In this document: piece by piece, positions 49,322 to 58,362 of the stretch
Numbering within the stretch: position 1 is the first letter of the stretch
Layout of the letters: each line of letters opens with the position of its first letter
Assembly (NCBI RefSeq): GCF_036898825.1
Contig: NZ_JARUND010000002.1
Coordinates: forward strand, 248,001 to 312,000
Direction: 5' to 3'
From: Streptomyces sp. B21-083
Lineage (GTDB): Bacteria > Actinomycetota > Actinomycetes > Streptomycetales > Streptomycetaceae
Length of the DNA stretch: 64,000 nt
Notes under the pieces: model-generated
Database searches by the model: none
The model's input: the letters and a program-made list of their open reading frames with translations, nothing else
Told to the model about the DNA's origin: nothing
Program-made: the position numbers and the translations under genes

Positions 49322-51766
49322 ATGCGCACCCGTTTGAGACGGCTGGTCGTCACGGCCGCCGCATTACTCACCGCCACGACGGCCCTGCCCGCCGCCACGG
49401 CGCAGAGCGTGCCGTCACAGGCACCACAAGTGTCCATGCGACATCCCTCTGGCGGCGGGCTCTCCGCCGTGATCCGCTACACCGAGTACGGCATCCCGCA
49501 CATTGTCGCGAAGGACTACGCGAACCTCGGCTTCGGTAGTGGCTGGGCTCAGGCCGCCGACCAGGTGTGTGTGCTCGCGGACGGTTTCGTCACCCTGCGC
49601 GGCGACCGCTCTCGCTGGTTCGGACCCGACGCGTCGACCGACTTCTCGCTCTCCGACGCCTCCGACAACCTCTCCAGCGACCTCTACTTCCGGGGCGTGC
49701 GGGATGCCGGGACGGTCGAGCGGCTCCTTGCCCGGCCCGCGCCGCAGGGCCCGAGCCGGGCTGTCAAGGACCTGATGAACGGCTGGGCCGCCGGCTACAA
49801 CGCCTGGCTGAAGCAGAACCGGGTCAAGGACCCGGCGTGCGCGGGTGCCGCCTGGGTCAGGCCGGTGACCGGCGTCGACGTGGCCACCCGGGCGTACGCC
49901 CTCGCGGTGCTCGGCGGACAGGGCGGCCTCGCGGACGCGATCACCGGAGCGCAGCCCCCGGCCGCGCCGACCTCCGCGTCCTCCACCACGGCCCCCGCCG
50001 GCTCGGCCCTGCCGACCGCTTCCGCCGCCGCCAAAGGTGCGCGCGAGCTGTTCGACATCTCCGACATGGGTTCCAACGCCGTGGCGTTCAACGGCAGCAC
50101 GACGGCCAACGGCCGTGGCCTGCTGCTCGGCAACCCGCACTACCCATGGCAGGGCGGCCGCCGGTTCTGGCAGTCCCAGCAGACGATCCCCGGTGAACTG
50201 AACGTCGCGGGCGGGTCGTTGCTCGGCTCGCCGACGATCTCCATCGGCTACAACGCGAACGTGGCGTGGAGCCACACCGTGTCCACCGGTGTGCCGCTCA
50301 GCCTGCACCAGCTGAAGCTGGACCCCGCCGACCCGACCACGTATCTGGTCGACGGCAAGCCGGAGCGGATGACACGCCGGTCGGTGACCGTTCCGGTGAA
50401 GGACGGCGCACCGGTGACCCGCACCCAGTGGTGGACCCGCTACGGCCCCGTCGTCCTCTCCCCCGGCGGCGACCTCCCGCTGCCCTGGACCACGACGACG
50501 GCTTACGCGCTCAACGATCCGAACGCGGCGAACCTGCGCTTCTACGACACCTCGCTCGGCTTCAGCAAGGCGCGCAGCACGGACGACGTCCTCGACTCCC
50601 TCGACCGGCACCAGGGCATCCCCTGGGTGAACACCGTCGCCGCAGACCGTGCGGGCCACTCCCTGTTCGCCCAGTCGCAGGTGCTCCCCCGGATCACCGA
50701 CGAGTTGGCCGCCGCCTGTTCGACACCGCTCGGCAGGGTCCTCTACCCGGCGGCGGGCGTCGCGGTTCTCGACGGCTCACGCACCGACTGCGCGATCGGC
50801 GACGACCCGGACGCCGTGGCGCCCGGAATCTTCGGCCCCTCGCGAATGCCGACGCTGAAGAACACGCCGTACGTCGAGAACTCCAACGACAGCGCGTGGC
50901 TGACCAACCTCGAGCAGCCGATCACCGGCTACGAGCGGATCTTCGGCTCGGTGCGCGCAACTGCCTCACCGCGTACCCGTGGTGCTGTCGCCGATGTGGC
51001 GGCGATGGCGGCGAAGGGCAGGCTGACGGTCGCGGATCTCCAGCGGCAGCAGTTCGCGAACCGTTCGACGTCGGGCGCACTGGCCGCCGGCGACGCGGCC
51101 CGCGCCTGCGCGGCGCTTCCGGGCGGTACGGCAACCGGCAGCGCCGGTACGGCTGTTGACGTCGGTCACGCGTGCGGTGTGCTGGCGTCCTGGGACCGCA
51201 CCATGAACAGCGACAGCCGGGGTGCGCTGCTCTTCGACCGGTTCTGGCGCAAGCTGCTCGGCGCCGTGCCGTCCGCGCAGCGCTGGAAGGTGCCGTTCTC
51301 GGCGGCGGACCCGGTCGGTACCCCCAACACGCTCAACACGGACGCGCCGGGCTTCACCAAGGCCCTCGCCGACGCGGTGACGGAGCTGCGCGCGGCGGGC
51401 ATCCCGCTCGACTCGCGGCTCGGGGACCACCAGTACGTCGTACGGAAGGGTCAGCGGCTGCCGGTCGGTGGCGGAACCGAGTCCCTGGGCGTGTGGAACA
51501 AGGTCGAGCCCGTGTGGGACACGGCGAACGGCGGCTACCGGGACAACGCGTTCGGCTCCAGCCATATCCAGGCCGTGGGCTGGGACAGCAGCCGCTGCCC
51601 GGTGGCCCGCACGCTGCTGACGTACTCCCAGTCGTCGAATCCGAACTCGCCGCACTTCGCGGACCAGACGCGGCTGTTCTCGGCCGAGAAGTGGGTCAGC
51701 GCGAGGTTCTGCGAGAAGGACATCCTGTCGTCGCCCGCGCTGCGGGTGATCCGGGTGCGCGGCTGA
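49322..51766 (+). CDS. Secreted penicillin acylase-family N-terminal nucleophile hydrolase
   Basis: An 814-residue exported Ntn-hydrolase. Residues 1-28 are a signal peptide (RRLVVTAAALLTATTALPAATAQ). The alpha-chain (30-230) is followed by a low-complexity spacer (APTSASSTTAPAGSAL) and the auto-cleavage site Gly250-Ser251 in DISDMGSNAVAFNG; Ser251 would become the beta-chain nucleophile. The sequence resembles streptomycete aculeacin A acylase/AhlM, enzymes that deacylate lipopeptides, penicillin V and N-acyl-homoserine lactones. GNPHYPW and the later NDSAWLTNLEQP block are typical. GGGAGG lies just before ATG 49322. A terminator follows. The true substrate is not readable. Confidence 0.88.
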   Translation: MRTRLRRLVVTAAALLTATTALPAATAQSVPSQAPQVSMRHPSGGGLSAVIRYTEYGIPHIVAKDYANLGFGSGWAQAADQVCVLADGFVTLRGDRSRWFGPDASTDFSLSDASDNLSSDLYFRGVRDAGTVERLLARPAPQGPSRAVKDLMNGWAAGYNAWLKQNRVKDPACAGAAWVRPVTGVDVATRAYALAVLGGQGGLADAITGAQPPAAPTSASSTTAPAGSALPTASAAAKGARELFDISDMGSNAVAFNGSTTANGRGLLLGNPHYPWQGGRRFWQSQQTIPGELNVAGGSLLGSPTISIGYNANVAWSHTVSTGVPLSLHQLKLDPADPTTYLVDGKPERMTRRSVTVPVKDGAPVTRTQWWTRYGPVVLSPGGDLPLPWTTTTAYALNDPNAANLRFYDTSLGFSKARSTDDVLDSLDRHQGIPWVNTVAADRAGHSLFAQSQVLPRITDELAAACSTPLGRVLYPAAGVAVLDGSRTDCAIGDDPDAVAPGIFGPSRMPTLKNTPYVENSNDSAWLTNLEQPITGYERIFGSVRATASPRTRGAVADVAAMAAKGRLTVADLQRQQFANRSTSGALAAGDAARACAALPGGTATGSAGTAVDVGHACGVLASWDRTMNSDSRGALLFDRFWRKLLGAVPSAQRWKVPFSAADPVGTPNTLNTDAPGFTKALADAVTELRAAGIPLDSRLGDHQYVVRKGQRLPVGGGTESLGVWNKVEPVWDTANGGYRDNAFGSSHIQAVGWDSSRCPVARTLLTYSQSSNPNSPHFADQTRLFSAEKWVSARFCEKDILSSPALRVIRVRG

Positions 51767-51798
51767 CGGACTGATCAGCCGACGGACGTACGCCCGTC

Positions 51799-51837
51799 CC
51801 GTGTGGTCCCGTCCCCCCGTGGGGCGGGACCACACGG
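51799..51837. terminator. Hairpin terminator between convergent genes
   Basis: A 13-bp exact stem (51799-51811 with 51825-51837) extended by CCCC/GGGG lies between the acylase and the acyl-CoA synthetase. Confidence 0.8.
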
Positions 51838-51854
51838 TCGTTCGCACGTTCCGC

Positions 51855-53441
51855 TCACACGGACCGTGTACGACCCTCCCAGTACGGGTCGCGCAACCGC
51901 CGCTTGTACAGCTTGCCGTTGGGGTCGCGCGGCATGCTCTCGATGAAGTCGACGGTCTTGGGCCGCTTGTACCCGGCGAGTCGGCGCGCGCAGTGGCCGA
52001 GGATCTCGGTGGCGAGGTCGGGCCCTGGCACATGTCCGGGAGCCGCTTCCACGACCGCCTTGACCTCCTCGCCCCAGTCGTCGTGCGGGATGCCGAAGGC
52101 GGCGGCGTCGGCGACGGCAGGGTGGGCGAGTAGAGCACCCTCGATCTCGGCGGGGTAGATGTTGACCCCGCCCGAGATGATCATGTCGATCTTGCGGTCC
52201 CGGAGGAAGAGGTAGCCGTCCTCGTCCAGGAGGCCCAGGTCGCCGACGGTGAAGAAGTCACCGATGCGGTTCTTGCGCGTCTTGCTCTCGTCCTTGTGGT
52301 AGGCGAAGCCGCCGGTGCTCATCTTCATGTAGACGGTGCCGAGTTCGCCGGGTGGCAGCCGGTTGCCGTCGTCGTCGAAGATCGCGAGTTCGCTGATCGG
52401 CCAGGCCTTGCCGACCGTGCCTGGCTTCTTCAGCCAGTCCTCGGCCGTCGCGAACGCCCCGCCTCCCTCGCTGGCCGCGTAGTACTCCTCCACACAGTCG
52501 CCCCACCAGTCGATCATGGCCCGTTTCACATGGTCGGGGCAGGGCGCGGCACCATGGATGGCGTGCCGCATGGACGACACGTCGTACGCCCGCCGCACCC
52601 GCTCGGGCAGCGCCAGCAGCCGGTGGAACTGGGTCGGGACCATGTGGGTGTGCGTGCACTTGTGCGCGTCGATGACGCGGAGCATCTCCTCCGGCGTCCA
52701 CTTCTCCATCAGCACCAGACGGTGACCGATGTGCAGGGACGCGCCCGCGAACTGGAGTACGGCCGTGTGGTAGAGCGGCGAGCAGACGAGGTGCACGTTG
52801 CCGCCGAACGGCTTGATGCCGAAGATGCCGAGGAACCCGCCGAGGTACGCCTCCTCCGGTGGCTTGCCCTGCAGCGGGCGCCGGATGCCGCGGGGGCGGC
52901 CCGTGGTGCCCGAGGTGTAGTTCATGACCCAGCCGAGGGTGCGCTCGTCGGGCGGCGACTCGGGCTGTCCGTCGAAGAGCTGGGCGTACGGCCGGAAGCC
53001 GTCGACCTCGCCGACCGCGTACCGCTGCTCCGCCGGGAGCTGTGCCTCGTCGGCGGCGGCGCGTGCCGCGTCGGCGAACCGCTCGTGCGCGATGAGCACC
53101 TTGGCACCCGAGTCGGAGACGATCCAGGCGATCTCGGGCCCGACGAGATGGTGGTTGACGGGGACGAGATAGAAACCGGCCTGGGAGGCGGCCAGATAGG
53201 CCACGAGGAACTCGACGCCGTTGGGCAGGACCACGGCGAAGGCGTCACCGCGTCCGAGTCCGGCGGCGCGCAGCCCGTGGACCAGCTGGTTGGTGGCGGC
53301 GTGGAGCCGCCCGGCGGTCCACTGCTCGCCGTCGGGCGCGATAAGGACCGTACGCTCCGGATCGGCTGCGGCCTGCGCCCAGAAACCGTTGGGGATCTCG
53401 CTCACCGTCTCGTTCGCTGTCTCGTTCACTGCCGCGCTCAC
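51855..53441 (-). CDS. Acyl-CoA synthetase coupled to a nitronate monooxygenase-like gene
   Basis: A 528-residue AMP-forming ligase. The nucleotide loop is MNYTSGTTGRPRGIRRPL (about 179-196), later EYYAASEGGG, and the adenylate motif FTVGDLGLLDEDGYLFLRDRKIDMIISGGVNIYPAE; the catalytic lysine is in MPRDPNGKLYKRRLRDPYW. It is closer to FadD proteins of mycobacterial lipid and steroid loci than to the ligase at 47702. The start GTG 53441 shares bases with the stop of the flavoprotein gene (GTGA), so the two are translated together. It belongs to the operon controlled at 54605. Confidence 0.87.
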   Translation of the reverse strand: MSAAVNETANETVSEIPNGFWAQAAADPERTVLIAPDGEQWTAGRLHAATNQLVHGLRAAGLGRGDAFAVVLPNGVEFLVAYLAASQAGFYLVPVNHHLVGPEIAWIVSDSGAKVLIAHERFADAARAAADEAQLPAEQRYAVGEVDGFRPYAQLFDGQPESPPDERTLGWVMNYTSGTTGRPRGIRRPLQGKPPEEAYLGGFLGIFGIKPFGGNVHLVCSPLYHTAVLQFAGASLHIGHRLVLMEKWTPEEMLRVIDAHKCTHTHMVPTQFHRLLALPERVRRAYDVSSMRHAIHGAAPCPDHVKRAMIDWWGDCVEEYYAASEGGGAFATAEDWLKKPGTVGKAWPISELAIFDDDGNRLPPGELGTVYMKMSTGGFAYHKDESKTRKNRIGDFFTVGDLGLLDEDGYLFLRDRKIDMIISGGVNIYPAEIEGALLAHPAVADAAAFGIPHDDWGEEVKAVVEAAPGHVPGPDLATEILGHCARRLAGYKRPKTVDFIESMPRDPNGKLYKRRLRDPYWEGRTRSV

Positions 53442-54565
53442 GACTGGTCGCCCCTTTCGTCGGCGTTCCGTCCCGCGATCCGGTTGACTCGGTTCACAGC
53501 CTGCTCGAAGCCGCTGGTCAGGTCGTCGAAGACGGCCTGGACGCTCCGCTCGCTGTTCATCCGGCCGACGATCTGGCCGACCGGCGTACCGAGAAGCGGG
53601 TCGACCTCGTACTTCTGGATGCGTGAGACGGCCTCGGCGACGAGCAGACCCTGCAGAGGCATGGGCAGGGTGCCGGGTCCGTCGGAGGAGTCCCAGGCGT
53701 CGGTCCATTCGGTGCGGAGCTGACGTGCGGGCTTGCCGGTCAGGGCGCGGGAGCGGACGGTGTCGCCCGAGCCGGCCGCGAGGAGTTTCTGGGTGAGCGC
53801 GGTCGAGTGCATGTCGGCCTCGGTGACGGTCAGCCAGAGGGAACCCAGCCAGACGCCCTGGGCACCGAGGGCCAGCGCGGCGGCCACCTGCCGTCCGCTG
53901 CCGATGCCGCCGGCGGCGAGCACCGGCAACGGGTCGACCGCGTCGACTACTTCGGGGGTCAGCACCATGGAGGCGATCTCGCCGGTGTGGCCGCCCGCCT
54001 CATAGCCCTGTGCGACGACGATGTCGATTCCGCCCTCGGCATGCTTGCGCGCGTGCCGCGCGCTGCCCGCGAGGGCCGCGACCAGCACACCCTGGTCGTG
54101 CGCGCGGGCCACGACATCGGCGGGCGGCGACCCCAGGGCGTTCGCCAGCAGTTTGATCGGGTAGTCGAAGGCCACGTCGAGCTGGCTGCGGGCGACCTGC
54201 TCCATCCACCCGGTGATGCGCCACCCGGACGCCTCGCCGGCGGCCAGTTCGGGCACGCCGTACTTGGCCAGGGTGTCCCGGACGAACTGGCGGTGCCCCT
54301 CGGGGATCATCGCCTCGACCTCGGCCTCGGTCACCCCCTCGACCTTCCGGGCCGGCATGACGACATCCAGCCCGTACGGCCGGCCCTCCACATGCGCCTC
54401 GATCCAGTCCAGGTCGCGTTTGAGGTCGTCCGGCGCCGTGTAGCGGACCGCGCCGAGCACCCCGAAGCCGCCGGCCCGGCTGATGGCCGCGGCGACGGCG
54501 GGGAACGGCGTGAAGCCGAAGACGGCGTGCTCGATTCCCAGTTTCTTGCTCAGCTCCGTCTGCAT
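53438..54565 (-). CDS. Nitronate monooxygenase/NPD-type FMN oxidoreductase
   Basis: A 375-residue TIM-barrel flavoprotein. FMN-binding segments are IDIVVAQGYEAGGHTGEIASMVL (Gly/His loop, about 180-202) and VLAAGGIGSGRQVAAALALGAQGVWLGS (phosphate loop). It belongs to the 2-nitropropane dioxygenase superfamily; in mycobacterial steroid loci a related gene (Rv3553) is found, but nitronate oxidation or reduction of enones is equally possible. It is cotranscribed with the acyl-CoA synthetase. The operator TTTTCTGA-N7-TCAGATT lies 40 bases before its start. Confidence 0.85.
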   Translation of the reverse strand: MQTELSKKLGIEHAVFGFTPFPAVAAAISRAGGFGVLGAVRYTAPDDLKRDLDWIEAHVEGRPYGLDVVMPARKVEGVTEAEVEAMIPEGHRQFVRDTLAKYGVPELAAGEASGWRITGWMEQVARSQLDVAFDYPIKLLANALGSPPADVVARAHDQGVLVAALAGSARHARKHAEGGIDIVVAQGYEAGGHTGEIASMVLTPEVVDAVDPLPVLAAGGIGSGRQVAAALALGAQGVWLGSLWLTVTEADMHSTALTQKLLAAGSGDTVRSRALTGKPARQLRTEWTDAWDSSDGPGTLPMPLQGLLVAEAVSRIQKYEVDPLLGTPVGQIVGRMNSERSVQAVFDDLTSGFEQAVNRVNRIAGRNADERGDQS

Positions 54566-54604
54566 GGCCGCAGGATGCCGCAGTCCTCCGGACGAGGGAA
54601 GACC

Positions 54605-54626
54605 TTTTCTGATACACCGTCAGATT
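54605..54626. promoter_or_regulatory. Second copy of the TTTTCTGA-N7-TCAGATT operator
   Basis: TTTTCTGA (54605-54612) and TCAGATT (54620-54626) repeat exactly the arms found at 41323-41344. It is 40 bases upstream of the flavoprotein start and 123 bases upstream of the divergent serine hydrolase, so it probably controls the flavoprotein-ligase operon. Confidence 0.7.
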
Positions 54627-54711
54627 CTTGGCCGTCGAGAGCCGTACGGCCGACACGCGGTTGACACACACCTCGGGTGACACAAAGGTTTCACCCCGCA
54701 GGACGGTCCCG

Positions 54712-54723
54712 GAAAATATTTTC
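54712..54723. promoter_or_regulatory. AT-rich palindrome before the serine hydrolase
   Basis: GAAAATATTTTC is a perfect 12-bp palindrome, striking in this GC-rich DNA, 25 bases before the serine hydrolase start. Outer bases CC/GG extend it with one mismatch on each side. It looks like an operator of the RpiR/MurR or LacI type. Confidence 0.55.
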
Positions 54724-54748
54724 AGGAATTGCGGTGGGAGGCTCCTCG

Positions 54749-56527
54749 ATGACGGACGACGCGGCACGCGACGGACTGACCCGGCGTCAGCTGGGCAGAC
54801 GCACACTGGCGTTGAGCGGCGCCCTGACCTTCGCCTCCTTTCCGGCGGGACCGGCCGAGGCCACTCCCAGGACCACAGGCCGTCACCCGATCCTGCGTCC
54901 CGGCTCGCCCGAACGGGCAGGGCTCCTGCCCCGGCATCTGGACCAACTGGTGGCGGACGCCGAGGCGTTCCTCGCACCCTCCCCCAAACACCCCTGGTAC
55001 GCGGGCGCGGTCCTGCTCGCCGGGCGTGGCAACACTGTGGCGCTGCACCAGCCGATCGGCATGGCGGTGCGCTATGCGGCGTACGACGAGAAGACGGACA
55101 CCGGGGTCGAGTTCCCGGCCGCCGAGCAGATCCCGATGGCCGAGGACACGGTGTTCGACCTCGCGTCGGTGTCCAAGCTGTTCACATCGATCCTGGCCGT
55201 GCAGCAACTGGAGCGGGGCACGCTGGAGCTGGAGGGGAAGGTCGCCGCGCATCTGCCGGAGTTCGCGCGGGCCGGCAAACAGAATGTGACGATCCGTCAA
55301 CTTCTTACCCACACCTCAGGATTCCGTGCCTGGATCCCGCTCTACAACGCCCCGACCCACGCCCAGATGCTCGAACTCATCTGGAACCAGGCGCCCCTGA
55401 ACCCACCCGGCACCACATACCTCTACTCGGACCTCAATCTGATCTCGCTCCAACTGGTCCTGGAGAGGATCACCGGTCTCCCGCTGGACACCCAACTCCG
55501 CGACGAGATCACCGCTCCGCTCGGCATGCACCGCACCCGCTACAACCCGCCCGCCTCCTGGAAACCGACGATCGCCGCCACCGAGGACGCCCGAGCGCCC
55601 TGGTCCGGACTCGACCGGGGCCTGGTGTGGGGAGAGGTCCACGACGAGAACGCGTTCGGTCTCGGCGGAGTCGCGGGCCACGCCGGGGTCTTCTCGTCGG
55701 CCTGGGACCTCGCCGTTCTCGGCCGTACGCTGCTCAACGGCGGCGCCTACGGCCGGGCGCGTATCCTGTCGCCCGCCTCGGTCGAGCTGATGTTCACCGA
55801 CTTCAACACGGCCTTTCCCGGGGACGAGCACGGTCTCGGCTTCGAGCTCTACCAGCACTGGTACATGGGCGCGATGGCCACTCCCCGCACCGCAGGACAC
55901 ACCGGCTTCACCGGCACCTCGATCGTCCTCGACCCGACGACCGACTCCTTTCTTGTCGTCCTCGGCAACTCCGTACATCCCGTGCGCAGTTGGCGTTCCG
56001 GCTCCGCGCCCCGGGTCGCCGCCGCGAACAACCTGGCCCGCGCGGTACCGGTCCGCCCACGCCACGGACGTACGGCCTGGTTCTCCGGCATGACGACCGC
56101 GACCACGGCGACGCTCACCCTCCCGCCCCTCGCCACCACTGCCGGCTCCCGGCTGCGCTGCGCCCTGTGGTGGGACACCGAGCCGCAGTCGGACTCGCTG
56201 GTCCTGGAGTCCTCGGGCGACGGAGGCACGACCTGGCAGCCGGTCCCGTTCACGACCGCCGGTGCCGGAAGCACCCCGCAGGAACATCCGGCCGGCTCGG
56301 TCACCGGCTGGTCGGGGCGCGTCTGGCAGCGCCTCTCGGCGGACCTTCCCGTATCCCAGGCCATCGTCCTGCGTTGGCGGTACACGACCGACAGGCTGTA
56401 CGTGGGCCGTGGAGCGTACGTCGACGGCCTGACCGTACGCGGCGACGGGGGCACCGTCTTCGACGAGGCGCGCCCGGCGGACGCGGCACGTATCGAGGCG
56501 GTGGGCTGGACGGCGTCCGCGAACTGA
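54749..56527 (+). CDS. Exported serine hydrolase, beta-lactamase/AmiE-like family
   Basis: A 592-residue secreted protein. A twin-arginine-like signal (LTRRQLGRRTLALSG) ends near residue 38. The class C beta-lactamase-type domain has Ser140-x-x-Lys143 (SVSK), a tyrosine motif in YLYSDLN, and HTGFTG as the KTG equivalent. Relatives include esterases, D-amino peptidases and AmiE of Bacillus, which removes peptides from N-acetylmuramic acid. The last 150 residues form a separate beta-sandwich (LRCALWWDTEPQSDSLVLE). ATG 54749 follows GGGAGG. The AT-rich palindrome upstream supports regulation by a wall-sugar sensor, which is inference. Confidence 0.82.
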   Translation: MTDDAARDGLTRRQLGRRTLALSGALTFASFPAGPAEATPRTTGRHPILRPGSPERAGLLPRHLDQLVADAEAFLAPSPKHPWYAGAVLLAGRGNTVALHQPIGMAVRYAAYDEKTDTGVEFPAAEQIPMAEDTVFDLASVSKLFTSILAVQQLERGTLELEGKVAAHLPEFARAGKQNVTIRQLLTHTSGFRAWIPLYNAPTHAQMLELIWNQAPLNPPGTTYLYSDLNLISLQLVLERITGLPLDTQLRDEITAPLGMHRTRYNPPASWKPTIAATEDARAPWSGLDRGLVWGEVHDENAFGLGGVAGHAGVFSSAWDLAVLGRTLLNGGAYGRARILSPASVELMFTDFNTAFPGDEHGLGFELYQHWYMGAMATPRTAGHTGFTGTSIVLDPTTDSFLVVLGNSVHPVRSWRSGSAPRVAAANNLARAVPVRPRHGRTAWFSGMTTATTATLTLPPLATTAGSRLRCALWWDTEPQSDSLVLESSGDGGTTWQPVPFTTAGAGSTPQEHPAGSVTGWSGRVWQRLSADLPVSQAIVLRWRYTTDRLYVGRGAYVDGLTVRGDGGTVFDEARPADAARIEAVGWTASAN

Positions 56528-56559
56528 CCCGGGGTGAACGAACCGGCCGGAACCCGCGC

Positions 56560-58164
56560 TCAGCCCTCGTCCGCCTCCAGCACGACCATGGCGGCGTTGT
56601 GCCCCGGGACCCCGCTCACCCCGCCCCCGCGCACAGCGCCCGCCCCGCACAGCAGGACGTTCGGCTGCCGGGTCTCCACGCCCCAGCGGCCGCTGTCCTC
56701 CTGGGCGTACGGCCAGGTCAGGTCCCGGTGGAAGATGTTGCCGCCGGGCAGGCGCAGGTCGCGTTCCAGGTCGAGGGGCGTCTTCGCCTCGATGCAGGGG
56801 CGCCCGTCGCCGTCGGTGGCCAGGCAGTCCGCGAGCGGTTCGGCGAGGTGGGCGTCGAGCTGGGCGAGGGTCGACTTCAGCAGTTCGTCCCGTACGGCGT
56901 CATTGTCGCGCGCGAACAGCCGTGCGGGTGTGTGCAGGCCGAAGAGAGTCAGCGTCTGGTAGCCGTGCTCGACGAGGTCAGGGCCGAGGATCGTCGGGTC
57001 GGTGAGCGAGTGGCAGTAGATCTCGGACGGCGGCGCGGCGGGCAGCTCACCGGCCGCCGCCTGGGCGTGGGCGGCGGCCAGTTGTTCGTACCCCTCGGCG
57101 ATGTGGAAGGTCCCGGCGAACACCTCGCGCGGGTCGACGGACGTGTCCTTGAGCCTCGGCAGCCGCCTGAGCAGCATGTTCACCTTGAGCTGCGCGCCCT
57201 CGGCGGGGCTCGGCGCCGCGTCGCCCGTCAGCGCGGCCAGCTCCTGCGGCGAGGCGTTCACCAGGACGTGCCGGGCGCCGACCGTGCCCTCCGCGTCGGC
57301 CGTCCGGTAGGTCACCTCGGCGGCGCGGCCGTCCGTGTCCACCCGTACGGCCTCGTGGCCGGTGGCGAGCACGGCGCCCGCGTTCCGGGCGGCGCCGGCC
57401 AGGGCGTCGGTCAGGGCGCCCATGCCGCCCACGGGTACGTCCCAGGCACCGGTGCCGCCGCCGATGACGTGGTAGAGAAAGCAGCGGTTCTGCCGCAGGG
57501 ACGGATCGTTGGCGTCGGCGAAAGTACCGATCAGCGCGTCGGTGAGGACCACACCGCGTACGAGGTCGTCCGTGAAGTTCGCTTCGACGGCTACGCCGAT
57601 CGGCTCCTCGAAGAGGGTGCGCCAGGCGGTCTCGTCGTCGACACGGCGGCGCAGTTCGTCCCGGGTGGGCAGCGGTTCGGTGAGGGTGGGGAACACTCTC
57701 TCGGCGACGCGGCCGGTCATGGCGTAGAAACGCTGCCAGGACTCGTACTCGCGTTCCCCTCCGGTGAGCCGCGCGAAGGCCTCCCGGGTACGGCGCTCAC
57801 CGCCGCCGACGAGCAGTCCGGTGGGCCGGCCGTCCCGTTCCACAGGGGTGTACGAGGAGACGGTGCGCCCGCGCACCCGGAAGTCCAGGTCGAGATCGCG
57901 CACGATCTTCCGGGGCAGCAGGCTGACCAGGTAGGAGTAGCGCGACAGCCGGGCGTCGACACCGGCGAACGGGCGGGTCGACACGGCGGCGCCGCCGGTG
58001 GCGGCCAACCGCTCCAGGACCAGCACGGACTTCCCGGCGCGGGCCAGGTACGCGGCGGCGACGAGGCCGTTGTGGCCACCGCCGACGATCACCACGTCGT
58101 ATCGGTCGTGACGGCCGGGTCGGTCAGGTCGGCCGGATCGGTCGGGGCGCTCGGGTGCGGGCAT
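56560..58164 (-). CDS. FAD-dependent oxidoreductase, phytoene dehydrogenase-like
   Basis: A 534-residue flavoprotein. The dinucleotide fold is VIVGGGHNGLVAAAYLARAGKSVLVLERL (about 25-53) followed by GGAAVSTRPFAGVDARLS. The C-terminal FAD motif is LLCGAGAVRGGGVSGVPGHNAA. It resembles the carotenoid desaturase-like NAD(P)/FAD oxidoreductases of unknown substrate (pyridine nucleotide-disulfide relative of PYROXD2), not an authentic crtI with neighbouring carotenoid genes. The N-terminal linker is a degenerate GRSGRPDRPGRHDR repeat. Its start region contains repeated GGTCGG units at 58103-58150. ATG 58164 has only a weak ribosome site. Confidence 0.83.
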   Translation of the reverse strand: MPAPERPDRSGRPDRPGRHDRYDVVIVGGGHNGLVAAAYLARAGKSVLVLERLAATGGAAVSTRPFAGVDARLSRYSYLVSLLPRKIVRDLDLDFRVRGRTVSSYTPVERDGRPTGLLVGGGERRTREAFARLTGGEREYESWQRFYAMTGRVAERVFPTLTEPLPTRDELRRRVDDETAWRTLFEEPIGVAVEANFTDDLVRGVVLTDALIGTFADANDPSLRQNRCFLYHVIGGGTGAWDVPVGGMGALTDALAGAARNAGAVLATGHEAVRVDTDGRAAEVTYRTADAEGTVGARHVLVNASPQELAALTGDAAPSPAEGAQLKVNMLLRRLPRLKDTSVDPREVFAGTFHIAEGYEQLAAAHAQAAAGELPAAPPSEIYCHSLTDPTILGPDLVEHGYQTLTLFGLHTPARLFARDNDAVRDELLKSTLAQLDAHLAEPLADCLATDGDGRPCIEAKTPLDLERDLRLPGGNIFHRDLTWPYAQEDSGRWGVETRQPNVLLCGAGAVRGGGVSGVPGHNAAMVVLEADEG

Positions 58165-58267
58165 GGTTCTTCGTAACACGTGATGATCGATTCCGGCCAG
58201 GGCTGTACGGCCGAGGGGCCCTGCCGGATCGCTTGGGCCGGTCAGGTGGATCACGCGGGAGTCGACC

Positions 58268-58319
58268 GCGCCCCAAAGGGGCGCGGGGAACTGCGCGACC
58301 AGCCACGACGGCGCCGCAG
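58268..58319. repeat. Interspersed intergenic repeat of Streptomyces
   Basis: The segment starts with the hairpin CGCGCCCC-AAA-GGGGCGCG (58268-58286) and continues GGGAACTGCGCGACCAGCCA, a motif I know to recur many times in streptomycete intergenic regions. It lies 43 bases from the kinase stop and may serve as a terminator or be a REP-like element. Confidence 0.75.
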
Positions 58320-58362
58320 CGAACCGACAACACCTCGCGGCACTTCCAGCGGAGCGCCCGGC

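Noticed and set aside
56560-58164. Carotenoid crtI
   Set aside because: The protein is phytoene-desaturase-like but there are no crtB, crtE or lycopene genes nearby and its C-terminal motif fits the broader NAD(P)/FAD group.
54628-58176. A 1182-codon open frame on the plus strand
   Set aside because: It crosses a serine hydrolase gene in another frame and then runs antisense to the flavoprotein gene; its translation is low complexity (Arg/Pro/Gly) and has no family similarity. It is a GC-content shadow.
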